A stretch of DNA of 12,690 nucleotides, from assembly GCA_013823505.1 (NCBI GenBank), contig PNMH01000094.1, positions 1-12,690 of the forward strand, written 5' to 3'. This document shows positions 1 to 7,703 of the stretch, one piece after another. The notes under the pieces are model-generated. The model ran no database searches, was not told the DNA's origin, and worked only from the letters and a program-made list of their open reading frames with translations. Position 1 is the stretch's first letter. Every line of letters starts with the position of its first letter. The position numbers and the translations under genes are program-made. The DNA is from Polaromonas sp. (GTDB taxonomy: Bacteria; Pseudomonadota; Gammaproteobacteria; Burkholderiales; Burkholderiaceae).

Positions 1-570
1 ATGATGTATGCCGGTGTTCGGCCGCAGCGCATTGAACACCTCGTCAACCTCGAGGGCTTCGGCATGCCACAGACACGGCCCGCGCAGGCGCCTGGCCGAT
101 ACGCGCAGTGGATGGACGAGATCAAGTCCGTGCAGCGCGGCGGCAAGGCGCTCAAGAGCTACCCCGACGTCAATGGCGTGGCACGCCGGCTCATGAAAAC
201 CAACCCGCGACTTGCTCAAGACAAGGCCGACTGGCTGGCCCACCAATGGGCCGCGCCCAACGCACAAGGCGAGTGGGAGATCCTGGGCGACGCGGCCCAC
301 AAGGTCACCAGCGCCCACATCTACCGGCTGGACGAAGCACTGGAGATTTACCAGCGCATCACCGCTCCGGTGCTGTCGGTCACCGCCAGCGACGACAGCC
401 TGGGCCAGTGGTGGAAGGGCAGCTACACGCTGGCGCAGTATCTGGAACGGATCCGCGCCGTGCCGCGCCTGCAGAGCGCCGTGGTGCAAGAGGCGGGGCA
501 CATGGTGCACCACGATCAGCCGGCCGAACTGGCGGGTTTGATCGAAGCCTTCCTGGGCAGCGAGCCCTGA
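1..570 (+). CDS. Alpha/beta hydrolase, C-terminal part (cut by left edge)
   Basis: This is the C-terminal 189 residues of an alpha/beta-hydrolase-fold enzyme, ending at a TGA at 568-570. The frame is open at base 1 and the visible part starts inside the conserved stretch that normally follows the nucleophile elbow (MMYAGVRP), so the ATG at 1 is probably internal and the real start lies upstream. The late catalytic residues are visible: an acid in the segment TAPVLSVTASDD (Asp131 or Asp132 of the visible part) and the histidine in EAGHMVHHDQP (His167), followed by a closing helix. The nucleophile serine is outside the window. Such enzymes cleave esters, amides, epoxides or C-C bonds; the substrate cannot be read from this part. 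No signal peptide can be judged. The family call is firm, the reaction unknown. Confidence 0.85.
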   Translation: MMYAGVRPQRIEHLVNLEGFGMPQTRPAQAPGRYAQWMDEIKSVQRGGKALKSYPDVNGVARRLMKTNPRLAQDKADWLAHQWAAPNAQGEWEILGDAAHKVTSAHIYRLDEALEIYQRITAPVLSVTASDDSLGQWWKGSYTLAQYLERIRAVPRLQSAVVQEAGHMVHHDQPAELAGLIEAFLGSEP

Positions 571-646
571 GCGCATCCAACGGAAAAAGCCTGTTGCTGA
601 ATACGGCATGCCGCTTCACGGCAGGCGGGCAGGCATACTCCGCGGC

Positions 647-1189
647 ATGAAATTTCTTCCAAGTCCTTTCCCTCGGCGCGCTCTGGCAGCCGCTGTTGCC
701 GGTGTTTTGCTGAGCGCACCGGCCCTGGCCAGCGATTGGGACTTGTGCCCGGGATACGACCAGCCAGCCAGCGCCGAGCCCAACGCGCCCCGCTACGAGG
801 CCTTCTTCTCGCCCTACACACACCACTGGTCGGCCGACAGCGAACACGAACAGGTGTACGCCGTCAGCCTGAGCCGCCTGCTGCCGAACAACCGCTATTG
901 CGGCTTCAGCCTGTTCAGGAACTCGTTTGGCCAGCCATCGGCCTATGCCTTCGTGGGAAAGAGTTGGCCCGGGTTCTGGCGTGCACAACCCAAGGTCTAC
1001 GCTTCGGTCAGCGCCGGCATCATTTACGGCTATGTCGGCAAGTACAAGGACAAGGTTCCACTCAACGTGGGTGGTTTCTCCCCGGTGATCATTCCCGCCA
1101 TCGGCTACCGCCTGTCACCGCAGAGCACCCTGGAGGTCCAGTTGCTGGGCACCGCAGCGGTCATGTTCGGCACCACCTGGCGCTTTTGA
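647..1189 (+). CDS. Small secreted outer-membrane beta-barrel protein, PagP-like
   Basis: The product is a predicted exported protein of 180 residues. The ATG at 647 is preferred over the one at 608 because it gives a classical signal peptide: a basic start, a hydrophobic stretch at about 12-25, and an AxA-type cleavage site after Ala28 (PALA-SD). The mature part has alternating amphipathic stretches and ends in Trp-Arg-Phe, as expected for a protein inserted by the BAM machinery. Its order of motifs resembles the lipid A palmitoyltransferase PagP: a His-rich segment (YTHHWSADSEH, 57-67), a GKSW segment (104-107) where PagP has KDSW, and a C-terminal stretch (SPVIIPAIGY) like PagP's LPVLLPLASVGY. 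The acidic residue before the serine is Lys105 here, so palmitoyl transfer is uncertain. Two cysteines (34 and 85) could form a disulfide. The PagP likeness is inferred by eye and the function is not established. Confidence 0.72.
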   Translation: MKFLPSPFPRRALAAAVAGVLLSAPALASDWDLCPGYDQPASAEPNAPRYEAFFSPYTHHWSADSEHEQVYAVSLSRLLPNNRYCGFSLFRNSFGQPSAYAFVGKSWPGFWRAQPKVYASVSAGIIYGYVGKYKDKVPLNVGGFSPVIIPAIGYRLSPQSTLEVQLLGTAAVMFGTTWRF

Positions 1190-1259
1190 GCGGCGCGGCC
1201 GCTGACGGCGGCATGGCGTGAGAAAATCGCGGTTTTGACACTGACCGCAGGAACACCCC

Positions 1260-2364
1260 ATGGAAGCCGAACGCAGCAACGCCATCCGATCGAAGCTCGA
1301 AGACCTGACCACACGCGTGGTCGAGCTCCGGAGGTATCTTTGACTACGATGCCAAAGCATCGAAGTTGAAGGAAGTCGAGTCGGCTCTGGAAGACCCCAC
1401 GGTCTGGAACGACCCCAAACGCGCCCAGGACCTGGGCCGCGAAAAAAAATCCCTGGAAGACGTGGTGCTGGTGCTCGACCGACTCACGGGTGAGTTGACC
1501 GACAACACCGAGTTGTTCGAGATGTCGAGCGAGGACGGCGACGACGCCGGTCTCATCACCATCGAAGGCGAAGCCGCCAAGGTCGCGGTCGAGGTGGAGA
1601 AGCTCGAGTTCCGTCGCATGTTCAGCAACCCGGCCGACCCGTTGAACTGTTTCCTGGACATCCAGGCCGGTGCGGGCGGTACCGAAGCTTGTGACTGGGC
1701 CAGCATGCTGCTGCGCCAATACCTGCGTTATGCCGAGCGCAAGGGCTTCAAGACCGTGATTGAAGACGAGACCGAAGGCGACACCGCCGGCATCAAGAGC
1801 GCCACCATCAAGATCGAGGGCGACTACGCCTTTGGTCTGCTGCGCACCGAAACCGGCGTGCACCGCCTGGTGCGCAAGAGCCCGTTCGACTCATCGGGTG
1901 GTCGTCACACCTCGTTCGCGTCGGTGTTTGTGTACCCCGAGATCGACGACTCGATCGAGATCAACATCAACCCCTCCGACGTGCGCACCGACACCTACCG
2001 CGCATCCGGCGCCGGCGGTCAACACATCAACAAGACCGACTCGGCCGTTCGCCTGACGCACATTCCCACCGGCATCGTGGTGCAGTGCCAGGACGGTCGC
2101 AGCCAGCACGGCAACCGCGATGTGGCATGGAAACGCCTGCGCTCCAAGCTGTATGACTTTGAACTGCGCAAGCAGCAAGAAGAACAGCAGAAGCTGGAAG
2201 ACACCAAGACCGACGTGGGCTGGGGTCACCAGATCCGTTCTTACGTGCTGGACAACAGCCGCATCAAGGACCTGCGCACCAACGTCGAGATCTCCGCCAC
2301 GCAGAAAGTGCTGGACGGCGATCTGGATCCCTTCATCGAAGCATCACTGAAGCAAGGCGTTTGA
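1260..2364 (+). CDS. prfB: Peptide chain release factor 2 (programmed +1 frameshift)
   Basis: RF2 recognises UGA and UAA stop codons in the ribosome and triggers peptide release. Translation starts at ATG 1260 (AGGA at 1249-1252, 7 bases upstream) and runs 27 codons to an in-frame TGA at 1341-1343. A +1 shift at the CTT before it continues at GAC 1342, giving a protein of 367 residues, close to the usual 365. In the joined protein the RF2 stop-recognition tripeptide SPF is at 207-209 and the catalytic GGQ loop at 252-254, in the context [17 protein letters not shown]. The residue matching E. coli position 246 is Ala (248 here), the common form rather than the K-12 Thr variant. pepN starts 2 bases after the stop. 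Expression is autoregulated: low RF2 lets the ribosome stall at the TGA and shift frame. Identity is secure. Confidence 0.97.
1328..1344 (+). promoter_or_regulatory. prfB programmed +1 frameshift site
   Basis: The bases read CTC CGG AGG TAT CTT TGA C. The slippery CTT (1338-1340), the in-frame TGA (1341-1343) and the following C match the classical RF2 recoding signal. A Shine-Dalgarno-like GGAGG (1330-1334) sits just upstream at the short spacing known to stimulate the shift. The upstream box is CGGAGG rather than the AGGGGG of E. coli, but both can pair with the 16S rRNA tail. A gene finder without frameshift handling would start the protein at 1366 and lose the N-terminus. Confidence 0.96.
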
Positions 2365-2366
2365 CC

Positions 2367-5063
2367 ATGAGCTCACTGCGTGAAGGCCCCACCACCGTGG
2401 TTCGCCGCGAAGACTACGCCGCCCCGGCTTACTGGATCGACACCGTCGACCTCTGCTTTGATCTGGACCCGGCCAAGACGCGCGTGCTCAACAAGATGCG
2501 CCTGCGCCGCAACCCGGACGTGCCCGCGCAAGCCTTGCGGCTGGACGGCGAAGACTTGAACCTCGCGCGCGTGCTGGTCAACGGTGCGGGTTGCTCGTTC
2601 AAGATGGACGGGCAACAGCTGGTGCTGGAGAGCCTGCCCGAAGGCACCGAGCCCTTCGATCTGGAAATCTTCACCACCTGCACGCCCGAGAAGAACACGC
2701 AGCTCATGGGCCTGTACGTGAGCCAGGGCACCTTCTTCACGCAATGCGAGGCCGAGGGCTTTCGCCGCATCACGTATTTCCTGGACCGCCCCGATGTGAT
2801 GGCCAGCTACACCGTGACGCTGCGTGCCGACAAGGCCAAGTACCCGGTGCTGCTGTCCAACGGCAACCTGGTGGAAGAAGGCCCCTTGCCCGACGGGCGC
2901 CACTTCGCCAAATGGGTCGATCCGCACAAGAAGCCTTGTTACTTGTTCGCGCTGGTCGCCGGCCAGCTGGTGGCGCGCGAGCAGCGCATCACCTCGCGCA
3001 GCGGCGGCAACCACCTCCTGCAGGTGTATGTGCGCCCGGGCGACATGGACAAGACCGAACACGCCATGAACTCGCTGATCGCCAGCGTGGCCTGGGACGA
3101 AGCGCGCTTCGGCCTGCCGCTCGATCTGGAGCGTTTCATGATCGTGGCCACCGCCGACTTCAACATGGGCGCGATGGAGAACAAGGGCCTCAACATCTTC
3201 AACACCAAGTACGTGCTGGCCAACAGCGCCACCGCGACCGACACCGACTTCGCCAACATCGAATCGGTCGTGGGCCACGAGTACTTTCACAACTGGACCG
3301 GCAACCGCGTGACCTGCCGCGACTGGTTCCAGCTGTCGTTGAAAGAAGGCCTCACCGTCTTCCGCGATCAGGAATTCAGCATGGACCTGTGCGCCGAACC
3401 CTCGGCGCGCGCGGTCAAGCGCATTGAAGATGTGCGCGTCCTGCGCACCGCGCAGTTCCCCGAAGACGCCGGCCCCATGGCGCACCCGGTGCGGCCCGAC
3501 AGCTACGCCGAGATCAACAATTTCTACACCGTCACCGTGTACGAAAAAGGCGCCGAGGTCGTGCGCATGATGCAGACCCTCGTGGGGCGCGAAGGTTTTG
3601 CCCAAGGCATGAAGCTCTACTTCGAACGCCACGACGGACAGGCCGTCACCTGCGACGACTTCGCACAGTCGCTGGCCGATGCCAACCCGCAAAGCGACCT
3701 CGCCCGCCTGCTGCCGCAGTTCAAGCGCTGGTACAGCCAGGCCGGCACACCGCGCCTGCGCGCCGAGGGCGTGTATGACGCCGCCGCCCGCAGCTACACG
3801 CTCACACTCACGCAGAGCTGCGCGCCCACCCCGGGCCAGAGCGCCAAGGAGCCGTTTGTGATCCCGGTCTCGCTCGGACTGCTCAGTGCCGAGGGCGCGC
3901 AACTGCCGCTGCAGCTGGCGCACTGGAGCCAACCGGAAGCCGGCAGCCGCACCTTTGTGCTGACGCAGCCCAGCGAGAGCTTCACCTTCGTCAACTTGGA
4001 CAGTGAACCCGTGCCGTCGCTGCTGCGCGGCTTCTCGGCGCCCGTGGTGCTCGACTGCCATTACACCGACGCACAACTGCTCACGCTGCTGGCCTTCGAC
4101 CCAGACCCGTTCAACCGCTGGGAAGCCGCGCAACGCCTGGCCCTGCGCCGCGCGCTCATGGCCATCCTGAGCGACGGCCCGGTGCCCGCTGCCCCGCTGG
4201 ACGACGCCTGCCTGGGCGCCATGCGCGACGTGCTGCGCCACCCCACGCTGGACGCCGCCTTCAAGGAACTCGTGCTCACGCTGCCCAGCGAAACCTACAT
4301 CGCCGAACAGCTGGGCGAAGTGGACCCGCAGCGCGTGCACGCGGTGCGCGAAGCCATGCGCCTGCAACTGGCGCAGGCCCTGCAGGCCGACTGGGCCTGG
4401 GCATTTGATGCGCACAAGGACAACGGCGCCTACCGGCCCGACCCGGTGAGCACCGGCCGGCGTGCGCTCGCCGGCATGGCACTCACCATGCTCTGCCTGG
4501 ATGCCCGCACCAGCGGCGACGTGGTGTGGCCCGGCCGCGCCTACCAGCGCTTCAAGGACGCCGGCAACATGACCGACCGGTTCAACGCCTTGTCGGCCCT
4601 GGTGGTGAGCGACCACGCCCTGGCCCGCGAAGCGCTCGCCCGCTTCCACAGCATGTTCCAGAACGAAGACCTGGTGCTCGACAAGTGGTTTGCCCTGCAA
4701 GCCGGCGCGCCCGACCGCGGGGGCAATGTGTTGCCCGCCGTGCGCCAGCTCATGAAGCACACCGACTTCCATTTGAAGAACCCCAACCGCGCGCGCAGCG
4801 TGATCTTCAGCTACTGCAGCGCCAACCCCGGCGCGTTTCACCGCACCGATGCCGCTGGCTACCTGTACTGGAGCGAGCGCGTCGTCGAGCTCGACGCGTT
4901 CAACCCGCAAGTGGCCGCCCGCCTCGCCCGCGCGCTGGACCGCTGGAAAAAACTCGCCGAACCCTACCGCAGCGCCGCCCGCGAAGCCATTGCCCGCGTG
5001 GCCGCCAAGACCGACCTGAGCAACGACGTGCGCGAAGTTGTGACGCGGGCGCTGGCCGACTGA
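2367..5063 (+). CDS. pepN: Aminopeptidase N (M1 family zinc metallopeptidase)
   Basis: A cytosolic broad-specificity aminopeptidase that removes N-terminal residues in the last steps of protein turnover. The product has 898 residues, a little over the 870 of E. coli PepN. The substrate-binding GAMEN motif is at 268-272. The zinc site HEYFH is at 304-308 (His304, catalytic Glu305, His308), and the third ligand Glu327 lies in SLKEGLTV. The transition-state tyrosine is Tyr392 in VYEKGAE. The N-terminal beta domain, thermolysin-like core and long helical C-terminal domain are all present. ATG 2367 is chosen because it lies 2 bases after the prfB stop with AAGG at 2354-2357; the TTG at 2361 would overlap prfB. 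It is probably translated from the prfB message. No signal peptide is seen. Identity is secure. Confidence 0.96.
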   Translation: MSSLREGPTTVVRREDYAAPAYWIDTVDLCFDLDPAKTRVLNKMRLRRNPDVPAQALRLDGEDLNLARVLVNGAGCSFKMDGQQLVLESLPEGTEPFDLEIFTTCTPEKNTQLMGLYVSQGTFFTQCEAEGFRRITYFLDRPDVMASYTVTLRADKAKYPVLLSNGNLVEEGPLPDGRHFAKWVDPHKKPCYLFALVAGQLVAREQRITSRSGGNHLLQVYVRPGDMDKTEHAMNSLIASVAWDEARFGLPLDLERFMIVATADFNMGAMENKGLNIFNTKYVLANSATATDTDFANIESVVGHEYFHNWTGNRVTCRDWFQLSLKEGLTVFRDQEFSMDLCAEPSARAVKRIEDVRVLRTAQFPEDAGPMAHPVRPDSYAEINNFYTVTVYEKGAEVVRMMQTLVGREGFAQGMKLYFERHDGQAVTCDDFAQSLADANPQSDLARLLPQFKRWYSQAGTPRLRAEGVYDAAARSYTLTLTQSCAPTPGQSAKEPFVIPVSLGLLSAEGAQLPLQLAHWSQPEAGSRTFVLTQPSESFTFVNLDSEPVPSLLRGFSAPVVLDCHYTDAQLLTLLAFDPDPFNRWEAAQRLALRRALMAILSDGPVPAAPLDDACLGAMRDVLRHPTLDAAFKELVLTLPSETYIAEQLGEVDPQRVHAVREAMRLQLAQALQADWAWAFDAHKDNGAYRPDPVSTGRRALAGMALTMLCLDARTSGDVVWPGRAYQRFKDAGNMTDRFNALSALVVSDHALAREALARFHSMFQNEDLVLDKWFALQAGAPDRGGNVLPAVRQLMKHTDFHLKNPNRARSVIFSYCSANPGAFHRTDAAGYLYWSERVVELDAFNPQVAARLARALDRWKKLAEPYRSAAREAIARVAAKTDLSNDVREVVTRALAD

Positions 5064-5077
5064 ACCGAAACCCCACC

Positions 5078-6085
5078 ATGACCAAACGCATCTCCCTCAC
5101 CCGATACCTCGTCGAGCAACAACGCGTTGACGGCCACATCCCTTCCCAGCTGCGCCTGCTGCTCGAAGTGGTGGCCCGCGCCTGCAAAAGCATCAGCCAG
5201 GCCGTCAACAAAGGCGATCTGGGCGGCGTGCTCGGCGCAGCCACCACCGAAAACGTGCAGGGCGAGATGCAGAAGCAGCTCGACATCATCGCCAACGAGG
5301 TTCTGATCGAAGCCAACGAATGGGGCGGTCACCTCGCCGCCATGGCCAGCGAAGAAATGGACAGCATCTACGTGGTGCCCAACCGCTACCCGCAGGGCGA
5401 ATACCTGCTGCTGTTCGACCCGCTCGACGGCTCCAGCAACATCGACGTGAACGTCAGCATCGGCACCATCTTCAGCGTGCTCAAGAAGCCCGAAGGCAGC
5501 GCCGGCGTGAGCGAACAAGACTTCCTGCAACCCGGCGCCCTGCAAGTGGCCGCCGGCTACTGCGTGTACGGTCCCCAGACCACGCTGGTGCTCACCGTGG
5601 GCGACGGCGTGGCCATGTTCACGCTGGACCGCGAGCAGGGCTCGTTCGTGCTCACCAAAGAGAACGTGCAGATCCCGCCCGACACGAAAGAATTTGCCAT
5701 CAACATGAGCAACATGCGCCACTGGGACGAACCGGTGAAGCGCTATGTGGACGAATGCCTGGCGGGCAAAGAGGGCCCACGCGGCAAGGACTTCAACATG
5801 CGCTGGGTGGCCAGCATGGTGGCCGACGTGCACCGCATCCTCACGCGCGGCGGCGTCTTCATGTACCCCTGGGACAAGCGCGAGCCCGAGAAGCCCGGCA
5901 AGCTGCGCCTGATGTACGAAGCCAACCCCATGGGCTGGCTGGTCGAACAGGCCGGCGGTGCCGCCACCAACGGCAAACAACGCATCCTGGACATCCAGCC
6001 CGGCAAGCTGCACGAACGCGTGAGCGTGGTGCTGGGCTCGAAGAACGAAGTCGACCGCGTGACCAGCTATCACACCGGGCTATAA
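5078..6085 (+). CDS. fbp: Fructose-1,6-bisphosphatase, class I
   Basis: It hydrolyses fructose 1,6-bisphosphate to fructose 6-phosphate and phosphate in the cytosol, for gluconeogenesis and, in autotrophs, the Calvin cycle. The product has 335 residues, normal for class I. Metal and phosphate motifs are visible: acidic residues in MASEEMD (89-95), the signature [10 protein letters not shown] (114-123), and the substrate segment [12 protein letters not shown] with the later acid in YEANPMG (Glu281). The ATG is 14 bases after the pepN stop, with no clear Shine-Dalgarno sequence, which suggests coupling to pepN translation. Next to sox genes, an autotrophic role is possible, but no other Calvin-cycle gene is in view, so a housekeeping role is equally likely. 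The 3' end overlaps a promoter for the tRNA downstream. Identity is secure. Confidence 0.96.
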   Translation: MTKRISLTRYLVEQQRVDGHIPSQLRLLLEVVARACKSISQAVNKGDLGGVLGAATTENVQGEMQKQLDIIANEVLIEANEWGGHLAAMASEEMDSIYVVPNRYPQGEYLLLFDPLDGSSNIDVNVSIGTIFSVLKKPEGSAGVSEQDFLQPGALQVAAGYCVYGPQTTLVLTVGDGVAMFTLDREQGSFVLTKENVQIPPDTKEFAINMSNMRHWDEPVKRYVDECLAGKEGPRGKDFNMRWVASMVADVHRILTRGGVFMYPWDKREPEKPGKLRLMYEANPMGWLVEQAGGAATNGKQRILDIQPGKLHERVSVVLGSKNEVDRVTSYHTGL

Positions 6086-6086
6086 T
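6059..6086 (+). promoter_or_regulatory. Predicted sigma-70 promoter for tRNA-Thr
   Basis: A perfect TATAAT (6081-6086) overlaps the fbp stop codon. A 4/6 -35 match, GTGACC (6059-6064), lies 16 bases upstream. The bases after the -10 box are GC-rich (CGCGGGCG), the discriminator type typical of stringently controlled stable-RNA promoters. The mature tRNA begins 11 bases after the -10 box, so transcription would start very near its 5' end. Confidence 0.65.
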
Positions 6087-6096
6087 CGCGGGCGTT

Positions 6097-6172
6097 GCCG
6101 GTGTAGCTCAGTCGGTAGAGCAGCTCATTCGTAATGAGAAGGTCGGGTGTTCGATTCATCTCTCCGGCACCA
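6097..6172 (+). tRNA. tRNA-Thr (anticodon CGT)
   Basis: This 76-base tRNA folds into a cloverleaf: acceptor GCCGGTG with CTCCGGC, D-stem GCTC/GAGC, anticodon loop TTCGTAA with CGT at 6130-6132, a 5-base variable loop, T-loop TTCGATT, and an encoded ACCA end. It reads the ACG codon, common in GC-rich genomes. Imperfections are U6-U67 in the acceptor stem, G27-A43 at the base of the anticodon stem and two G-U pairs in the T-stem. These are tolerable, and the gene looks functional because it has its own promoter and terminator. Confidence 0.95.
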
Positions 6173-6178
6173 ACATTC

Positions 6179-6212
6179 AAAAGCCCTGATTCGAAAGATT
6201 CAGGGCTTTTTT
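6179..6212 (+). terminator. Intrinsic terminator after tRNA-Thr
   Basis: AAAAGCCCTGA (6179-6189) pairs perfectly with TCAGGGCTTTT (6200-6210) across a 10-base loop, and the hairpin ends in six T (6207-6212). It lies 6 bases after the tRNA CCA end and should close transcription of the tRNA and any read-through from prfB-pepN-fbp. The A-rich left arm could let it work weakly on the opposite strand, for the gene ending at 6241. Confidence 0.9.
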
Positions 6213-6240
6213 CATGGGCGGGCGCAAGGGCCTTCGACGT

Positions 6241-7488
6241 TCAGCGAAACCGCCCCGGCGAAAACGGCTGCACATCCACCCTCGGAGTCGCCCCGGTCAT
6301 CATCGCCGCCAGCAATTCCCCCGTCACCGGCCCCAGCGTGAACCCCTGGTGGCCGTGGCCGAAGGCGCACCACATCCCAGACACACCGGGCACGGCGCCG
6401 AACACGGGTTTCATGTCGGGCATGCAGGGGCGGGTGCCCATCCAGGGTTCGGGGTCCACTCGTTCGCCGAGTGGGAAGTTCTGCCTCGCCATCTTCTCGG
6501 CAGCGTCGATCTGAATCGGTGTGCGCGGTGAATCGGCGTTGGCGAGTTCGGCGCCGGTGGTGAGGCGCAGGCCGTCTTTCATGGGGGCGATCACGTAGCC
6601 GTTTTCGGCGTCGATGATGGTGCTGCGCAGCGGCCGCTCGGGCAGGCGGGCGTAGTGCATGTGGTAGCCGCGCTTGGGGATCACGGGCGCGGTGTAGCCG
6701 AAGCGCGCGGTGAGTTGTGTGGTCCAGGGACCGAGCGCGACGACCACCTCGCTCGCGTCCAACGTGGACCCATCGGCTGTGTCCACTTGCCAGCCACCTG
6801 CGTCATTTGGGCGCAGCGTGGTGGCGTCGCCCAGGTGCACGGCGCCGCCCCGCTGTTCAAAGAGGCGCGCGTAGGCCTGCACAAGATCGCCAGGGCTGCT
6901 GATGGCCAGGGGGTCGGTCCATCGCACGGCACCAGCGAAGCTGCCCACCAGCGATGGCTCTTCTCGGGCCACATCCGCACCGCTGAGCTTGATGTGGTTC
7001 ACACCGCTCAGTGCGCGCTCGTCAGCCACCTCAAAGAAGCGGTGCAGCTCGCGCTCGGTGCGGTAAAGCATGAGGTAGCCCTGCCCGGCCACGAGTTGGT
7101 TGGCGTTGGCGTCGTTCATCAGCTGGGCGTGCGTCTCCAGCGACAGCGCGATCAGGGTTTCGTATGCCTGGGCGATCTGGCGGTAGGCGGCGGGCGCCGA
7201 ATTGCGGTGGTAGGCGCGCAGCGGGCCCAGCATGCGCATGGCGTCGCGAGCGTGGTAGCGCACATCGACGCGTTGGTTGGTGGCGCCCGACAGCAGAAAA
7301 CCCAGACCGCGCGGCAACGCGTAGGGCGCGATGGCTTCGCGCTGGATGATGCCGGCGTTGCCATAGGAGGTCTCCAACCCGGGCGCGCGCCGATCGACCA
7401 GCGCCACGCCCTTTCCCATGGCCTGCAGGTGCAGGGCGCACCCCACGCCCACCATGCCTGCGCCGAGAACGATGACGTCGGTCTTCAT
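6241..7488 (-). CDS. FAD-dependent D-amino-acid dehydrogenase/oxidase family protein
   Basis: The product is a 415-residue flavoprotein of the DAO superfamily, most like the small subunit of D-amino-acid dehydrogenase (DadA), which oxidatively deaminates D-amino acids and passes electrons to the respiratory chain. The N-terminus carries the FAD-binding GAGMVGVG (9-16), soon followed by an acidic residue in ALVDRR and the ETSYGNAG segment typical of DadA. The C-terminus has the second FAD stretch (GHGHQGFTLGPVTGELLA). The start at 7488 is chosen because it puts the Rossmann motif right at the N-terminus and has AGGAAG 6 bases upstream. No signal peptide is seen. It stands alone, without a racemase (dadX) or Lrp-type regulator in view, so its substrate may be a D-amino acid, a secondary amine such as proline or sarcosine, or another amine. 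The family is firm, the exact reaction unproven. Confidence 0.88.
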   Translation of the reverse strand: MKTDVIVLGAGMVGVGCALHLQAMGKGVALVDRRAPGLETSYGNAGIIQREAIAPYALPRGLGFLLSGATNQRVDVRYHARDAMRMLGPLRAYHRNSAPAAYRQIAQAYETLIALSLETHAQLMNDANANQLVAGQGYLMLYRTERELHRFFEVADERALSGVNHIKLSGADVAREEPSLVGSFAGAVRWTDPLAISSPGDLVQAYARLFEQRGGAVHLGDATTLRPNDAGGWQVDTADGSTLDASEVVVALGPWTTQLTARFGYTAPVIPKRGYHMHYARLPERPLRSTIIDAENGYVIAPMKDGLRLTTGAELANADSPRTPIQIDAAEKMARQNFPLGERVDPEPWMGTRPCMPDMKPVFGAVPGVSGMWCAFGHGHQGFTLGPVTGELLAAMMTGATPRVDVQPFSPGRFR

Positions 7489-7585
7489 GCTGGACTTCCT
7501 TTCGCTTGCTATGCTTTTCATGGCATCTTGATGACAGCCCTGCGAGCCTGCAAGGGCATCTGTTGTATCTCGTGGCAAACCCGCT

Positions 7586-7605
7586 TGTGACAGCCAAGTG
7601 TCACA
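7586..7605. promoter_or_regulatory. Perfect inverted repeat, candidate operator in divergent region
   Basis: TGTGACA (7586-7592) and TGTCACA (7599-7605) form a perfect 7+7 palindrome with a 6-base spacer (GCCAAG). It lies 98 bases upstream of both the dadA-like start (7488) and the porin start (7704). Size and symmetry suit a dimeric helix-turn-helix regulator. The spacing differs from the CRP consensus, which has N6 between TGTGA and TCACA; here there are 10. No regulator gene is adjacent, so the protein that binds is unknown. Confidence 0.5.
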
Positions 7606-7617
7606 GAGTTTTCTCGC

Positions 7618-7698
7618 TGCTTCGATGAAATACACAGGACTTCCTGCATGGTGCAGGAGGCAAGGGGACCTCAGGTCCCGTGCAATTTCATCGGAGCA
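7618..7698 (+). promoter_or_regulatory. Structured porin 5' leader that sequesters the Shine-Dalgarno sequence
   Basis: Bases 7618-7631 pair with 7685-7698 in a 14-bp stem broken only by one U-G wobble (7622/7694). After a small internal loop, CAC (7633-7635) pairs with GTG (7680-7682). Inside lie two perfect hairpins: TCCTGCA/TGCAGGA (7642-7648 with 7652-7658, loop TGG) and GGGACC/GGTCCC (7665-7670 with 7674-7679, loop TCA). Together they form a three-way junction. The closing stem contains the porin Shine-Dalgarno GGAG (7693-7696), while the ATG at 7704 is just outside. In mRNA this would hide the ribosome site, suggesting control of porin translation by temperature, a ligand, a small RNA or a protein. 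It is read by eye; no known family is recognised. Confidence 0.6.
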
Positions 7699-7703
7699 AC
7701 CAC

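Noticed and set aside
609..623. Small inverted repeat TGCCG/CGGCA upstream of the PagP-like start
   Set aside because: Only 5 bp with no T run or clear placement; expected by chance in GC-rich DNA.
1189..1203. Perfect 6-bp GC hairpin (AGCGGC/GCCGCT) overlapping the stop of the PagP-like gene, as a terminator
   Set aside because: The stem is short and is followed by GACGGCGGC with no T run, so it does not support a terminator call.
1235..1240. TTGACA as a -35 box for prfB
   Set aside because: A 17-base spacer would put the -10 box on the prfB start codon at 1260, and no -10 match is seen there.
2373..4910. Long open frame (845 codons) on the minus strand opposite pepN
   Set aside because: It is a GC-driven shadow of pepN, rich in Val, His, Gly and Ala without domain motifs; the + strand has clear M1 peptidase motifs.
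6097..6212. tRNA-Thr as an integration site for a genomic island carrying the sox genes
   Set aside because: No integrase and no repeat of the tRNA 3' end was found in the window, and base and codon use look uniform across it.
7531..7595. Direct repeat TGACAGCC at 7532-7539 and 7588-7595 as paired regulator sites
   Set aside because: Only 8 bases, and just one copy is part of a palindrome; chance is a sufficient explanation.
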